Position numbers and translations under genes: made by a program. From contig CANRHO010000045.1 in NCBI GenBank assembly GCA_947630435.1, positions 1 through 6,233 of the forward strand: a DNA stretch of 6,233 nt, in the 5' to 3' direction. Positions 6,140-6,233 of the stretch are shown in pieces (the first letter of the stretch is position 1; each line of letters starts with the position of its first letter). The DNA comes from an uncultured Bacilli bacterium. GTDB lineage: Bacteria; Bacillota_I; Bacilli_A; RF39; UBA660. The notes under the pieces are model-generated. The model saw only the letters and a list, made by a program, of their open reading frames with translations, had not been told where the DNA came from and ran no database searches.

Positions 6140-6168
6140 GTATGAAATGGTAGAAATTTCACATTCTA
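6140..6168 (+). promoter_or_regulatory. Sigma-G-like (forespore) promoter
   Basis: CATTCTA (6162-6168) matches every position of the sigma-G -10 consensus CATnMTA. GTATG (6140-6144), 17 bp upstream, matches four of five positions of the -35 GMATR. Transcription would start near 6175, just ahead of the AGGAGGTG ribosome binding site. The match to sigma-F is nearly as good because the two factors overlap in recognition, but a SASP-like gene downstream favours sigma-G. Confidence 0.68.
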
Positions 6169-6177
6169 TTAGTGTAC

Positions 6178-6185
6178 AGGAGGTG
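6178..6185 (+). promoter_or_regulatory. Strong ribosome binding site of the SASP-like gene
   Basis: AGGAGGTG is a near-perfect complement to the 16S rRNA end and stands 7 nt before ATG 6193. It fixes the start of the edge gene and indicates high expression, as expected for spore DNA-coating proteins. Confidence 0.85.
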
Positions 6186-6192
6186 AAAACAC

Positions 6193-6233
6193 ATGAAAAA
6201 TAGTAACAAAATAGTTGCTCCACAAGCTAAACA
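6193..6233 (+). CDS. Probable alpha/beta-type small acid-soluble spore protein (3' truncated by window edge)
   Basis: Only 13 complete codons are visible: MKNSNKIVAPQAK. Alpha/beta-type SASPs start with a short variable Asn/Ser/Lys-rich segment and then a phrase like LVVPxAxxAL; KIVAPQAK fits this in content and spacing. These proteins of about 60-95 residues coat spore DNA, protecting it from UV and heat damage, and are degraded by the Gpr protease at germination. The strong ribosome binding site, monocistronic position after a terminator and sigma-G-like promoter all agree. With so few residues the family call is an inference; other short cytoplasmic proteins could start this way. The rest of the gene is beyond the window. 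Confidence 0.62.
   Translation, partial: MKNSNKIVAPQAK

Noticed and set aside
1..6233. Mobile elements, CRISPR arrays, tRNA/rRNA genes and riboswitches.
   Set aside because: No transposase or integrase frames, spaced repeats, cloverleaf-like sequences or long structured leaders were seen; intergenic gaps are short and filled by promoters and terminators.

Overview
The window is AT-rich, densely coding DNA that looks like a chromosomal segment of a low-GC, spore-forming member of the Bacillota. The evidence is purine-rich Shine-Dalgarno sites before most genes, a Bacillus-type PcrA helicase C-terminus, a YunB sporulation protein, a YutD-family protein, and at the right edge what appears to be the start of an alpha/beta-type small acid-soluble spore protein (SASP) behind a sigma-G-like promoter. 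The species cannot be named from the sequence. All stop codons seen are TAA or TAG and every tryptophan checked is TGG, so the standard bacterial code fits.

Layout. (1) Positions 2-2370: the 3' three-quarters of pcrA (its start lies left of the window), then rluB 2 nt downstream as one transcription unit, ending at a hairpin terminator. (2) Positions 2388-2588, minus strand: a single-cluster 4Fe-4S ferredoxin gene, convergent with rluB, whose last codons form part of that terminator. (3) Positions 2589-2698: a divergent promoter region serving the ferredoxin and a plus-strand gene. (4) Positions 2699-3523: an unrecognised, very charged, tail-anchored membrane protein with its own terminator. 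(5) Positions 3587-6040: yunB, yutD, a DUF1292-like gene and a long, mostly disordered acidic/proline-rich protein. No terminator is visible between these four. Housekeeping-type promoters precede yutD and the DUF1292-like gene, and a strong terminator closes the block. (6) Positions 6096-6233: a sigma-G-like promoter, a strong ribosome binding site and the first 13 codons of the SASP-like gene.

Functionally this is a housekeeping neighbourhood (DNA repair helicase, rRNA pseudouridylation, electron transfer) interleaved with sporulation genes. The yunB/yutD adjacency recalls the yut/yun region of Bacillus subtilis. No mobile element, CRISPR array, tRNA or rRNA was seen. The least explained items are the tail-anchored protein, and the DUF1292-like gene paired with the disordered protein downstream. 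Nothing here makes a convincing case for a wholly new system.
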